A DNA stretch of 64,000 nucleotides from Verrucomicrobiota bacterium (GTDB lineage Bacteria > Verrucomicrobiota > Verrucomicrobiia > Verrucomicrobiales > Akkermansiaceae). The notes beneath the pieces were generated by a model. It saw nothing but the letters and a program-made list of their open reading frames with translations, was not told where the DNA came from and searched no databases. Where the stretch lies: assembly GCA_017301995.1 (NCBI GenBank), contig JAFLEH010000013.1, positions 109,449 through 173,448 on the forward strand, read 5' to 3'. Shown in pieces: positions 1 through 8,674 of the stretch (position 1 is the stretch's first letter; every line of letters begins with the position of its first letter). Made by a program: the position numbers and the translations under genes.

Positions 1-1410
1 CTGAACTCCAGAAACCTCGTGATCCAGGGAAATGCGATCACCCTATCCGGCGCGGTGTCGGGTCTGGGTGGGCTGGTGGTTGACACCAGCTCCTCCGGTC
101 CGGTGGTGCTCAGCGGCACCGCCAACACCTTCTCCGGAAACATCCAGGTGGACAGCGGTATCTTCCAAGCCGGCTCCGGCGGCGGATCCTCCGACTGCGT
201 TCCGGATGGATCGTCCGTGGTCCTCGGCGCTACCGGAACATTCCAGGTCGCAGCCAGCGATGCCATCAACGGCCTGTCCGGCGCGCCGGGTTCGGCTGTC
301 AGCGCCGCCTCGTCCTCGCCTACCCTAACCATCGGAGCCAGCAACGCGTCGTCGGTCTTCGAAGGTGTGCTCTCAAATGGGTCTGGATCCCTGAATTTAA
401 CAAAAGCCGGAACCGGTGACCTCACTCTCACCGGCATTTCGACCGCCACCGGAAACCTGACCGTGTCGGGCGGCCGCGTGATCCTCAACGGGTCCGCCGC
501 GTTTCTGCCGGTTCTCCCGGCGGGCGGGACGCTGACCGGAACGGGCACGCTTCAGTACGCCGGCCAGGCTGACAATTCGTTCTTCCTGTTCAACGGAAAC
601 CTCGCACCCGGCAACAACGGCGGCGGCAACACGGCCGGCACGCTCACCATCGCGAACAACCTGATGATTTCAGCAGGAGGCGCGCTTACCATCCGCGTGG
701 CCGATTGGGCGGGCACCACGCCCGGCGTCTCCAACGACGTGCTGGCTTGCCGCAAGATCGACTGGACCGGCGGCAGCTACACGCTGAATCTGGACTTCAC
801 CGGCATGGCCAACTTCTCGGAATCCGCCAAGGAGTTCACCATCGTCACCACCACCAACGGCGCGTTCCCGCCGGGATCCAATGTCATCCAGATCAACACC
901 ACCGGATTCGCCGGAACGGGCACCTGGAAAGTCAAGTGGGCCACGGGAGACCAGAGCAAACTGGTCGCCGTTTACACCCCGGCCGCCGGATATGCCTCAT
1001 GGGCGTCCACCAAGGGACTCACCGAATCCAACAACGCGCCGGGAATGGATCCGGACAACGACGGCATTTCCAATCTGGAGGAATACTATCTGAACGGAAA
1101 CCCGCTGGCCGGTGATCCGTCGATCCTTCCCGATCTAACGATCGACGGCACCTATGTCATACTCTCGTTCGACCGTCAGGACGCCGCGGAAACCGACGTC
1201 ACCACACAGTCTATCGAATACGGATCCTCGCTCGGCACGTGGCCGCACACGGCGGCCGTCGGCGCCGCCAGCGCCGCCGCCGATGCCAACGGCGTGATCG
1301 TGACCGTGGCCGAGAACGGCACCGATCCCGACCACATCACGGTGAAGATTCCGCGCGCCATGGAAACGCAGGGCCGCCTGTTCTCCCGCCTCATGCTGGT
1401 GAAGCCCTAA
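1..1410 (+). CDS. autotransporter-associated beta-strand repeat protein, 3' part
   Basis: The frame is open from the first base, so the gene begins before the window; the GTG at 19 is only an internal codon. The protein is rich in Gly, Ser, Thr and Asn and carries beta-strand repeats of the type seen in passenger-like surface proteins (for example GTGDLTLTGIST and GNLTVSGGRV). The C-terminal third is different: it has a DPDNDGISNLEEYY segment, a calcium-binding-like motif common near the C-terminus of Verrucomicrobial secreted proteins, followed by a small beta-rich domain that ends RLMLVKP. No PEP-CTERM tail is present. It is related in style to the two large proteins at 37126-43898. A surface or secreted adhesin-like role is inferred; the ligand is unknown. 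Confidence 0.8.
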   Translation: MNSRNLVIQGNAITLSGAVSGLGGLVVDTSSSGPVVLSGTANTFSGNIQVDSGIFQAGSGGGSSDCVPDGSSVVLGATGTFQVAASDAINGLSGAPGSAVSAASSSPTLTIGASNASSVFEGVLSNGSGSLNLTKAGTGDLTLTGISTATGNLTVSGGRVILNGSAAFLPVLPAGGTLTGTGTLQYAGQADNSFFLFNGNLAPGNNGGGNTAGTLTIANNLMISAGGALTIRVADWAGTTPGVSNDVLACRKIDWTGGSYTLNLDFTGMANFSESAKEFTIVTTTNGAFPPGSNVIQINTTGFAGTGTWKVKWATGDQSKLVAVYTPAAGYASWASTKGLTESNNAPGMDPDNDGISNLEEYYLNGNPLAGDPSILPDLTIDGTYVILSFDRQDAAETDVTTQSIEYGSSLGTWPHTAAVGAASAAADANGVIVTVAENGTDPDHITVKIPRAMETQGRLFSRLMLVKP

Positions 1411-1424
1411 CGCATCCGCCGCGG

Positions 1425-3951
1425 CTACGGCGCTTTCGGATAGGTATCCGTCAGACTCCGCGTCCTGAGCTTGCCGCGCAAGGCGTCGGCGCTCATCGGG
1501 GCGGGAAGGGTGATGGTGATCTTTCGCGGGTCTCCCGGTGCCAGATGGAAGAAATTGTCGGAAAACACCGCGTCCGTCCCCTCGATTTCCAGCCAGGTCC
1601 AGAGCGCCGGGCGGTTGGAGTCGAGAGTGACGGTCCAGCGGGAGTCGTTTCCTTCGATTGTCGTCCGGATTTCCGGCGGGCTCAGGTTCAGGTCTTTCGG
1701 CTTGGCGAACAGGCAGAGGCTTTGCGAGGCGGCGGCGCCCTCCGTTTCGAGCCCGAGCCACACCAGGACGTTCCCGGCCCCGTGTTTCTCCAACAGCTCC
1801 TTCAGCGCCAGTTTCCGGACTTCGTGGCTTTCCCGCGGCGGGATGGTTAGATCGGCGTTTCCCCGCTGCAACTCGGCGCCCGCGGCGTCGGTCACCCGCC
1901 AGGTGAGTTTGCCGGCGGTGGATTTCATCAGGTCGCTGGTGACCCAGACTGCCAGGGATCCGTCCTTTTCATCGGCCACGCCGGAGACGAGCGCCGGCGC
2001 GTAGAAATGCCTCGCGCGGTAATGCAGCGCCTTCCATCTTCCTAACGAATCCACCGACGACCACGAGGTTCCCGGCCAGATATCATTGTATTGCCAGAAC
2101 ACGCAGCCCATGCTGCGCGGCATCTCCCGCCGCCACAGCGAGGCCGCGTATTCGATGCCGAAGGCCTGGTTGATCTGGCTGAGCCACAGCGTGCTCTCGA
2201 AGTCCTTCGGCTCGCGGAAATACATCCGCTGCACGTCGAAAAGGCGGTTGGTGCCGACCGTGCCGTCCTCCTCCGATCCGAGCCATCCGCGCCCCGAGCG
2301 CTCGTGCATCCGCATCACCGGGGAATAGACCGAATCGCGGTCCGCCGGATCGGTGAACGCGTTCACGGTGGCCGGCACCGGCCACGATTGGAAACCGAAC
2401 TCGCTCAGGAATCCGTGGATCTCGCCGTACGCCTCGAACGGTTTGCCGCCGTGCCAGACACCCCAGTAGTGGACGTCACCGCAATCGGGCGATCCGGTCA
2501 CGTAGTCGCTTTGCGGCGCGTGCGCTCTAACCACCTCGCCGAGCGTGTCGCGGAACAGCTTGTAATAGTCCGCCTCGCTCATCTTGTCCTTCTCCCAGGT
2601 GTCTTTGCCGCGGAAGAACATGATCTCGTTGTTGCCGCACCACAGCGCGATGCACGGATGGTGGCGCAGCCGCAGCACGTTGTCCCTCGCTTCCTGCCGG
2701 ACGTTTTCCAGAAACGCCGGATCGAACGACGGATAGGTGGCGCAACTGAACTTGAAATCCATCCACACGCAGATGCCCAGTTCGTCGCAGGCGTCGAACA
2801 GCGTGTCGTCCTCATAACATCCGCCCCCCCAGAATCGCAGCGAATTCATATTCACCGCCGCGGCGTCCGCCACATGGCGGCGCATCTGTTCGGGAGTCAC
2901 CCGCGACGGAAACATATCAAGCGGGATGCAGTTGGCGCCCTTGGCGAAAAACGGCACGCCGTTGGCCGTGAACCGCATCGTTTGGTCGCCGCACTGCGGC
3001 AGCGCGCGCAACACCCGCAGACCGATCCGCGTCGCCACCGTATCGAGCGGCCGGTTGTTTTTGTCGAGCAACTCCGCCGTGAGCGTGTAGAGCGGCTGGC
3101 CGCCCATGCCCGCGGGCCACCACAGTTGCGGGGAAGGAACCGGGATGGCCGCGCGGAGTTGACCGGTGGCCAGCGGAGCCGCCGTTTCCCCCACGGTCTT
3201 GCCGGAGGGATCGCGCAGTGTCAGGCGGACCGGCAGCGGGTCGGTTAGAGAGGCGGGGCCCGCGGTGGCAATGACATCGAGCCCCACCGATCCGTCGGCG
3301 CCGTGGTTCTGGAGAATCTGGACATTGTCCCAGCGCGTGGTATCGTATCCCACGAGTGAGATCTTCCGCCAGATTCCGGAGGTGACGAGCGTGGGTCCCC
3401 AGTCCCAGCCGAAGTTGCACGGCATCTTGCGCACATAGGACGCGCCGGGCGTGTTCCATGTGGGCAGCGGGCGGGCTTTCTCCAACTTGGCCATGTGGGG
3501 CCCCACCGGATCGAAACGGATTTCAAGCCGGTTGGATCCGGCCTTGGCAATGCCGTTCAGCTTGAACTCCCAGGTGCGGAACATGTTGTCGGTCTTTCCC
3601 AATTCCCTGCCGTTGAGCCGGATTCCGGCCAGCGTGTCCAAGCCCTCGCAACGCAACAGGACCGTTTCATGTTTGAGAAACTCCGCCGGGATGGTGATCT
3701 CCCGCCGATAGGTCCACGCCCGCTCGCCGATCCACTGCTGCCTGACCTCGTTGTCGCGGAAATACGGGTCCGGAATCCGCTTCGCCGCCAGCAGATCGGT
3801 GTGGATGCAACCCGGCACCGTGGCGGCCAGACGGTATTCCCCGGCGTCGTCGGAAACCTCCCAACGCCCCCCGAGGTCGAGGGTTTCAAGCGCGGATGCG
3901 GCCTGCGCCCACAGCGCGGCGGCGACAACGGTGGCGGATAGACGGAACATG
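1425..3951 (-). CDS. secreted beta-mannosidase, GH2 family
   Basis: Glycoside hydrolase family 2 enzyme expected to release terminal beta-mannose from manno-oligosaccharides in the periplasm or outside the cell. The N-terminus from the ATG at 3951 reads MFRLSATVVAAALWAQAASA, a signal peptide; a longer form starting at 3995 is also open and adds 15 Arg/Gly/Ser-rich residues. Family landmarks are the sugar-binding domain with WDWGPTLVTSG, the acid/base region IALWCGNNEIMF, where the Glu after NN is the predicted proton donor, and the nucleophile region GFLSEFGFQSWP. Length (about 840 aa) is normal for the family. Its stop lies 15 nt from that of the convergent surface-protein gene. A polysaccharide-degradation role fits the lifestyle of the phylum. 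Confidence 0.9.
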
Positions 3952-4111
3952 GCGGTGCCCGAGGCTGAACCACTCCCGCGGCCGTGTCGAGTCATGTGTG
4001 GGCATCCCTGTCATCTTTTCCCTTGACGGATCCGGGGCCCCCGAACCTATCATTCGGGCCGCCCGTGGACCATCCCCCCTGATTTTTCCGGCCCGGCATC
4101 CCTCTCTTCCC

Positions 4112-4675
4112 ATGCGCACGGTTGTTTTCCGATTCCTGTTACTGTTAGCCCCGGCGGGCCTCGGCCTGCTGGGGTCATGCGCGCCGCCGCCGCCGCCTCC
4201 CAAGGCGAACCTGGCCATGTATGACTGGTTCGACGACCAAGGCCCCGGCGAGGTGGCCGTGAAGATCCGCCTCAGGGACCAGGTGGCCGATGTCACCCGC
4301 GGCGGCCGGCCGATCGGGTGGTCATACGTCGCCACCGGAAAGGAAGGCCACGGCACCCGGCCCGGCGCGTTCCGGATCATGGAAAAGATCGTGGACAAAC
4401 AATCCAACCGTTACGGATGGACCGAGGACGAGTTTGGCAACGTGACCAACCCCGACGCCAAGGCCGGCGAAAAAGTTCCCGCCGGAGAAACCTATGTGCC
4501 CGCGCCGATGCCCTATTGGATGCGCCTCACCTCCTACGGCATCGGCATGCACGCCGGCATCATCCCGCAACCCGGAAAACCCGCGTCCCACGGATGCATC
4601 CGCCTCCCCCACGACTTCGCGCCGTTGTTATATGATGCGGTCAAAGAGGGAACCCCGGTGAAAATCGAACCCTGA
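4112..4675 (+). CDS. L,D-transpeptidase (YkuD) lipoprotein
   Basis: Predicted cell-wall L,D-transpeptidase of about 187 aa. The chosen ATG at 4112 gives a lipoprotein signal ending LLGSC, followed by a proline-rich linker; the longer open frame upstream has no sensible N-terminus. The YkuD catalytic signature is clear: YGIGMHAGII followed by SHGCIRL, with the catalytic Cys in SHGC and the conserved His residues. The enzyme family makes 3-3 peptidoglycan crosslinks or attaches proteins to peptidoglycan. It is transcribed divergently from the beta-mannosidase, with 160 nt between the chosen starts. Whether it crosslinks or anchors is not decidable here. Confidence 0.88.
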   Translation: MRTVVFRFLLLLAPAGLGLLGSCAPPPPPPKANLAMYDWFDDQGPGEVAVKIRLRDQVADVTRGGRPIGWSYVATGKEGHGTRPGAFRIMEKIVDKQSNRYGWTEDEFGNVTNPDAKAGEKVPAGETYVPAPMPYWMRLTSYGIGMHAGIIPQPGKPASHGCIRLPHDFAPLLYDAVKEGTPVKIEP

Positions 4676-4731
4676 TCCGCCGAATGGATGAGAGACCATG
4701 GAGCGGATGATTCACGGGGTGAACGTCGGGC

Positions 4732-4770
4732 GCTGGCAACCGGCTATCGGGAACGCCCCTCCGATTCAGG
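4732..4770. repeat. 39-bp repeat forming the 3' end of a small gene (copy 1)
   Basis: About 39 bp that recur with a handful of mismatches and one indel at 5479-5516. On the minus strand the repeat supplies the last codons (PESEGRSR) and the TAG stop of the gene above it. The second copy does exactly the same for a gene of unrelated sequence. Confidence 0.7.
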
Positions 4771-5142
4771 ACTCATGTTTTCCTGGGTATTCTTCATGCG
4801 CCGGACATCGTCACCGCCTGATTCGGTCTTCTCGGATGGGCTATCTTCCGTATTTGCCGACGCGGTCGCGTGCCTCGATAGAACGGGAATCCAGAAAAGC
4901 AGAGCCAATATCAAGGCCGCCGAATACATGGCGACACCGAGCACAATGCAGGTTCTCCTCCAAGCGGATGCGTCCCAATCCTCCCGCAGCTTCCCCCGGT
5001 ATCGCCGACTGAACAGCGCCATCACTAGGTGGAAGACGAACACGACCGCATGAATCGTCACCTCAAAGATGAACTCCGCGATGGTCGAAAGTAGCTGTCC
5101 GAGTGCTTCCATGATCTTGCAGAACGTTCGATGTGATGTCAC
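4744..5142 (-). CDS. hypothetical two-TM membrane protein
   Basis: About 132 aa (about 122 aa if the better-looking ATG at 5112, MEALGQLLS, is used). Two hydrophobic segments are visible, EFIFEVTIHAVVFVFHLVMA and CIVLGVAMYSAALILALLFW, with a basic loop RRYRGKLREDW between them and a charged C-terminal tail. No family is recognised. The last eight residues, PESEGRSR, and the stop come from a 39-bp repeat shared with the gene at 5490-6128. It is first in a run of short minus-strand genes with lower GC than the rest of the window, which suggests acquired DNA. Confidence 0.55.
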   Translation of the reverse strand: MTSHRTFCKIMEALGQLLSTIAEFIFEVTIHAVVFVFHLVMALFSRRYRGKLREDWDASAWRRTCIVLGVAMYSAALILALLFWIPVLSRHATASANTEDSPSEKTESGGDDVRRMKNTQENMSPESEGRSR

Positions 5143-5217
5143 CGCGTCATTGCGGGGAGTATTGAGAGAGATTGAAGAGCAGTTGAGCGGTTGACATCTA
5201 ATCTTGTTCGGCCCTTC

Positions 5218-5448
5218 TTATTGCTGTTGCTTCCAGTAAATCAAAATGGGCATGAGAGCCATGAAAATGAGGATTAGGACGCTCCATGAAACTCGTCCCC
5301 AAAATCGTATCGGGCGATCACTTCTGGTAAGTGATATGCCGCTTGCCCCGGCTTCGCCAGAGCGGATATTCGCTGCGATGGTCCATGCAAAGAATGCCAC
5401 CCCACAATACCAGCCAACCATCAAGCAGGTAGTCCAAAGTGTATTCAT
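5218..5448 (-). CDS. hypothetical small membrane protein
   Basis: A 76-aa protein with two hydrophobic helices: MVGWYCGVAFFAWTIAANI near the N-terminus and SWSVLILIFMALMPILIYW at the C-terminus, separated by a short polar loop. Function unknown. The 75 nt downstream and the 41 nt upstream hold no other gene. Low-GC codon use matches the neighbouring island genes, and the paired helices make a real gene more likely than a chance frame. Confidence 0.5.
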   Translation of the reverse strand: MNTLWTTCLMVGWYCGVAFFAWTIAANIRSGEAGASGISLTRSDRPIRFWGRVSWSVLILIFMALMPILIYWKQQQ

Positions 5449-5478
5449 GGGGGTCTTGATTATTGCCGAACGATGAGG

Positions 5479-5516
5479 CCTGGCACCCGCTACCGGGAGC
5501 GCCCCTCCGATTCTGG
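5479..5516. repeat. 39-bp repeat forming the 3' end of a small gene (copy 2)
   Basis: Second copy of the repeat at 4732-4770. It encodes the PESEGRSR ending and TAG stop of the gene at 5490-6128. A 13-bp motif just before it (GAACGATGAGGCC, from about 5469) recurs at about 7184, right after repeat A copy 1. Confidence 0.65.
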
Positions 5517-6128
5517 TTGTGGTTTGTCGCTACCCTCCGACTTCGGCTCAGGGCGGGTAGCGGGGTGCCCAGCGCCGGCTTGTTCTGCAAGCCTTGTCTT
5601 CCGCAGCTTGAGATACGTGATGGCCTCATCTACATCCGAGAAGTATACACTCCCAAGGTTGGACCGCACCAAATGGAGGACCTGTATCAGGCAATCAATC
5701 TGGCCTTCTGAAAGCACCCGGATGCGCGCTTCTCTTTCAGCCGCTTCATCGGCGCGAGGGTCTCCACAGAAATGGTAGGCGAGAAACTCTCCGAGATCCT
5801 GATCCGCGTCATCTGCAATTACCGCTGCAAGATACGAAGGCAAGGCCCACCTAAATCCTGACGGCGATAACAACGAAAGCTCACCAACCAACCAACGTGC
5901 ATGTTCTGGCGAGAATGTCCCCCCTCTCTCATCCTTGAATTCGTCAATAAGTGCCGAGCAATGAAAGCAGTCGTTACCGTGCACAGTCAATTCCGCGTCT
6001 GGCGGACGACTTACCGGAGGAAACGCTTCCCGTATCCGCATTGCCAGTGATTGTGCGGGAGATTTCATGCAGAACGATTGATGTGCTCCCACGGGCGGGT
6101 TTGAAAGGAAGTTAGATTGAGATTGCAT
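5490..6128 (-). CDS. DUF6714-like hypothetical protein
   Basis: About 212 aa, soluble and mostly helical, with no signal peptide. The segment IREAFPPVSRPP followed by HARWLVGELSLLSPSGFRW and ALPSYLAAVI resembles the DUF6714 layout (an IR-AF start and a FLSPEG-F-YYLPAYL-like core); this is recognition from memory, not a search. The N-terminal 20-29 residues may not be translated, since internal ATGs (MKSPAQ, MRIREAF) give more family-like starts. The C-terminal tail is low complexity and ends in PESEGRSR from the shared 39-bp repeat, so the native C-terminus may have been replaced. Confidence 0.6.
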   Translation of the reverse strand: MQSQSNFLSNPPVGAHQSFCMKSPAQSLAMRIREAFPPVSRPPDAELTVHGNDCFHCSALIDEFKDERGGTFSPEHARWLVGELSLLSPSGFRWALPSYLAAVIADDADQDLGEFLAYHFCGDPRADEAAEREARIRVLSEGQIDCLIQVLHLVRSNLGSVYFSDVDEAITYLKLRKTRLAEQAGAGHPATRPEPKSEGSDKPQPESEGRSR

Positions 6129-6164
6129 GGCTTATGGCCCGTTAGGAGGCACGGCTTGGGCATT

Positions 6165-6986
6165 TCACGATATCCACTCACGATAGGAGCGTATTACCAT
6201 CCATTTATCGTCCCTTCGGACGACGACGTAGGTGTATCCTGCAGCCGCGAGAGGCCCTGAATACCATGAAGCGTATACCATGGCAGTGTTGGCGTTTAGA
6301 AACTTGGTCGAGTGAATTTCAGAATTCTCATGACGCATGTGGCTTTTCACGACCCGCCCAACCTCATCTTTGTCTTTGGCACGCTCAGTTCCAGAAGCTT
6401 TTGCTTGCTCCCATCTCTTTGCAATTACAAGTCGTCCGACCTCATCAAGTCCGTCTCCTGCTTCTGGCCAGTATTCCGGCTTCTCCTTGACAATTTTATC
6501 TGCAAGCAGTTCGTCTCTCGCTGCCTGCTGGATTCGCTCCCTCCTAGTTCTTTCTCTGGTCTTCTCACTCTCCACACGGAACACCACGTCTGGCTCATCC
6601 GGAATAAAATCCGCTTTCCTCTTGATCAGCTTATCAGCAAGGGTGCTCCATAGACTCGAGTTTTCCCGATAGTCTTCATTGCGCAGCTCCAGGCGATAGT
6701 GCGGTTCGTCGAACTTCTCCGAATCAACCTTGGGGTTATTGATGTCGATAATATAGACGGTCAGCACCGCTTGCCCAAGTTTGTTTGTGGTCGCGGTTGA
6801 GATTTGTGGTTTTGCCTCACTATTTGACTTATCCAAATTATACTCCGTACTCAGTGATGCACCTTCAATTGGAGCTTTCGTCTCGCGATCGACCACCTTC
6901 GCCAGAACGAATCGCGCATGTGTGTCAGCGAATCCACTCTGATTCATAGCGATTTGCAGTAGCAGCATTAGAAATGGTGTTTTCAT
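6165..6986 (-). CDS. exported hypothetical protein with N-terminal Ig-like domain
   Basis: 273 aa. The N-terminus MKTPFLMLLLQIAMNQSGFA is a signal peptide. Residues about 25-100 (FVLAKVVDRETKAPIEGASL onward) look like a carboxypeptidase-regulatory-type beta sandwich. A charged helical middle follows, rich in Arg, Glu and Lys, and the end YTYVVVRRDDKWMVIRSYRE resembles the last strands of an NTF2/SnoaL-like fold. Function unknown. The start codon lies 15 nt from repeat A copy 1, the same relation seen for the genes at 8675-9526 and 9986-10768. Confidence 0.6.
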   Translation of the reverse strand: MKTPFLMLLLQIAMNQSGFADTHARFVLAKVVDRETKAPIEGASLSTEYNLDKSNSEAKPQISTATTNKLGQAVLTVYIIDINNPKVDSEKFDEPHYRLELRNEDYRENSSLWSTLADKLIKRKADFIPDEPDVVFRVESEKTRERTRRERIQQAARDELLADKIVKEKPEYWPEAGDGLDEVGRLVIAKRWEQAKASGTERAKDKDEVGRVVKSHMRHENSEIHSTKFLNANTAMVYASWYSGPLAAAGYTYVVVRRDDKWMVIRSYREWIS

Positions 6987-7001
6987 GTCTTCTGCACAAC
7001 A

Positions 7002-7179
7002 GTGTTTATTCGTAGCATGTCAGGAAGTGATATCCGGACGGGTGCTCGGATTGGAAGGTGGGCGGATTCCGTTGAGATGGCAAGGTTTTTCTCTCCCGGC
7101 GTGCGACTATCAGGCGGGAGGGGTGGGAGGATTTCCGGTGGAACCGGCCCAGCGGATATACCGGGTCACCGGTCATTGG
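7002..7179. repeat. intergenic repeat A, copy 1
   Basis: About 178 bp that match 9540-9708 along their whole length and 10780-10900 over the first 120 bp. Recognisable blocks are GTGTTTATTCGTAGCATGT, GAAGTGATATC, ACGGGTGCTCGG and GCGTGCGACTATCAGGCGGG. Read on the minus strand, the element ends just upstream of the start of the gene at 6165-6986. Its function (leader, promoter or recombination site) is unknown. Confidence 0.85.
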
Positions 7180-7274
7180 GCGGAACGATGAGGCCCCGCC
7201 CGCCAACCCCGGCGGACGGGGCCTCTCCCGTCTTGGCTCTTACCTCTGGTCTCTTGAGGAATCTGACCGGCATC

Positions 7275-7481
7275 GCCCAACCCTGGAAACCGCGAATGAA
7301 CGCGATTGGACACGAATATGGAATGGATAACGAACGCGTTCTGACGACTGGGCCGTTCGCCTGATGGGTTGACCATCCAATCTTTTCATTCCCTTGGAAA
7401 TTCGCGTCCATTGGCGTCCATTTGACCGCATCAGTTGGATATCGAGGCGGTCTATCTCCGCTTCGCTCCGGTTGCGGTTCA
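7275..7481. mobile_element. non-coding insertion with inverted 10-bp-repeat arms
   Basis: The flanks (ATCTGACCGGCATC on the left and ATCTTCTCTTCC on the right) are contiguous in the second copy of the same intergenic repeat at about 9752-9777, so these 207 bp look like an insertion. ATC is present on both sides, a possible 3-bp target duplication. Inside, a left arm (7288-7317) of near-10-bp words such as GAACGCGATT and GGACACGAAT faces a right arm (7400-7429) whose reverse complement carries GGACGCCAAT and GGACGCGAAT. The roughly 80 bp between the arms have no convincing reading frame. The design matches the GxxExxY cassette at 30775-31312. Confidence 0.65.
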
Positions 7482-7482
7482 A

Positions 7483-7658
7483 TCTTCTCTTCCAGGCGAA
7501 CACACACGCGATAGCCGCCGGAGACGCCGCGCGATGAGGCGTGCCGTTGGCACGCTGGGTGGGTTGGAGGATGGCGGGCCCACGGTTGGCACCGTGGGCT
7601 GGAATGAGACGTCGCGTTGCGACGGGGGGGGCGGCTGTGCGGCGGTTATTCGCGGTTG
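7483..7658. repeat. intergenic repeat C, copy 1 (hairpin array)
   Basis: Matches 9766-9942. It holds successive short hairpins: GCGTGCC-GTT-GGCACGC, GCCCACGGT-TGGC-ACCGTGGGC and CGTCGC-GTT-GCGACG, then a GCGGC-TGC-GCCGC hairpin that is intact in copy 2 but broken here. It ends 17 nt from the stop of the minus-strand gene at 7676, so it could act as a terminator or mRNA 3' structure, although no T-tract follows. Confidence 0.8.
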
Positions 7659-7675
7659 TGGGACCCGGAAGCCAA

Positions 7676-8017
7676 TCACACCAGGGGACCCGATTCTGCG
7701 GTTTTTGTGTCCTTCTCGATGGTGACCTCAAGCTTCTTGGTAACAGGGTCCAAGTTGACTTTCGAAAAGCGGAATGTGTGATTCTTCGAGGTGAGCAATG
7801 ACTGTGGAATCGAAGCCACGAATTGATAGGCGCTTTGGTCCCTTGCGCTTGTCCCCACCCACGCTCTTCCTTCTACATTCACACCATATTCCGTGTCCCT
7901 GATCCCTTCCGGAATGAATCCATCAATCCAGAACCGACGCAGGTTCTTCTCATCTTGCCCTGCCAGCCATCCGGTGAGCGCGAACTCAAGGCGGCTCCAG
8001 AAGTCGTGATCCATCAA
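7676..8017 (-). CDS. hypothetical protein
   Basis: 113 aa, soluble, no signal peptide. It begins MMDHDFWSRLEFALTGWLAG and has a beta-rich middle and a Lys/Thr-rich C-terminus. No family is recognised. The start could be either of the two adjacent ATGs. The gene ends beside repeat C copy 1. Its codon use is A/T-richer than the core genes, like the rest of the island. Confidence 0.45.
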   Translation of the reverse strand: MMDHDFWSRLEFALTGWLAGQDEKNLRRFWIDGFIPEGIRDTEYGVNVEGRAWVGTSARDQSAYQFVASIPQSLLTSKNHTFRFSKVNLDPVTKKLEVTIEKDTKTAESGPLV

Positions 8018-8096
8018 CGATTGAGTGGCGTGGTTTCATTTTGTCTCCGCAGAACGACTTGGCGCTGGCATCGGCCGGCAATTGAAATGGGAAGAA

Positions 8097-8573
8097 TTAT
8101 GAGATTGAATCGCTGATGGCCGGTTGCTCCAGCCGAGCCTTGTTCGCATTCATTTTTGTCCATCGACTCCGGTTTCGAACGAGGTGAATCAGAAAGCAAA
8201 TCAATAAAGGGTATTGGACGGAGATGTTCTGCCACGAGATCTCATCCCTTGTGCCGACAGACAAATGCGCTAACACCGAGACTACAATCGCCGAGATGCA
8301 ATAGAACACCCCGAAACCATACGCAAAGGCACGCTTTGTAAGGATAAACAAGCCAGTCAAAGCACCCGAAAATAGAATGACGTCAAGAGCGAGCATCCAG
8401 ACCAAGGAAACCCTACCGCTCTCAAGATTGAGACCAAATGCTGTGATCCAGTGTTGGTATCCTGTGTTGCGAATTTGCCAAACCGCAAAGAGCGGAGTAA
8501 CCAGGAAAAACAAAAATATTCCTGAAAATATTTTCACCCACATAGGAGGTAAGTTGTTCTGATCGATCTTCAT
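8097..8573 (-). CDS. hypothetical four-TM membrane protein
   Basis: About 158 aa from the ATG at 8573 (MKIDQNN), which is preceded by an AGAGGA ribosome-binding site 3-4 nt upstream; an in-frame ATG at 8597 lacks one. Four hydrophobic segments are visible: VKIFSGIFLFFLVTPLFAVW, LVWMLALDVILFSGALTGLF, FGVFYCISAIVVSVLAHL and VQYPLLICFLIHLV. The C-terminus is basic and polar. No family recognised. It lies 79 nt upstream of the gene at 7676-8017 on the same strand. Confidence 0.55.
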   Translation of the reverse strand: MKIDQNNLPPMWVKIFSGIFLFFLVTPLFAVWQIRNTGYQHWITAFGLNLESGRVSLVWMLALDVILFSGALTGLFILTKRAFAYGFGVFYCISAIVVSVLAHLSVGTRDEISWQNISVQYPLLICFLIHLVRNRSRWTKMNANKARLEQPAISDSIS

Positions 8574-8674
8574 TTCCTCTGCGAATGTAGGGCACATCCA
8601 CCGCTAGGAGCGGCGACGGAAGTGTAATACGGGGTTGAGGTTTAAATTAGGTAGGAGCATGGAAAACAGAGGGG

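Noticed and set aside
2091..3248. Long plus-strand frame opposite the beta-mannosidase
   Set aside because: It lies wholly antisense to a gene with clear GH2 motifs and its product is Arg/His-rich without a domain.
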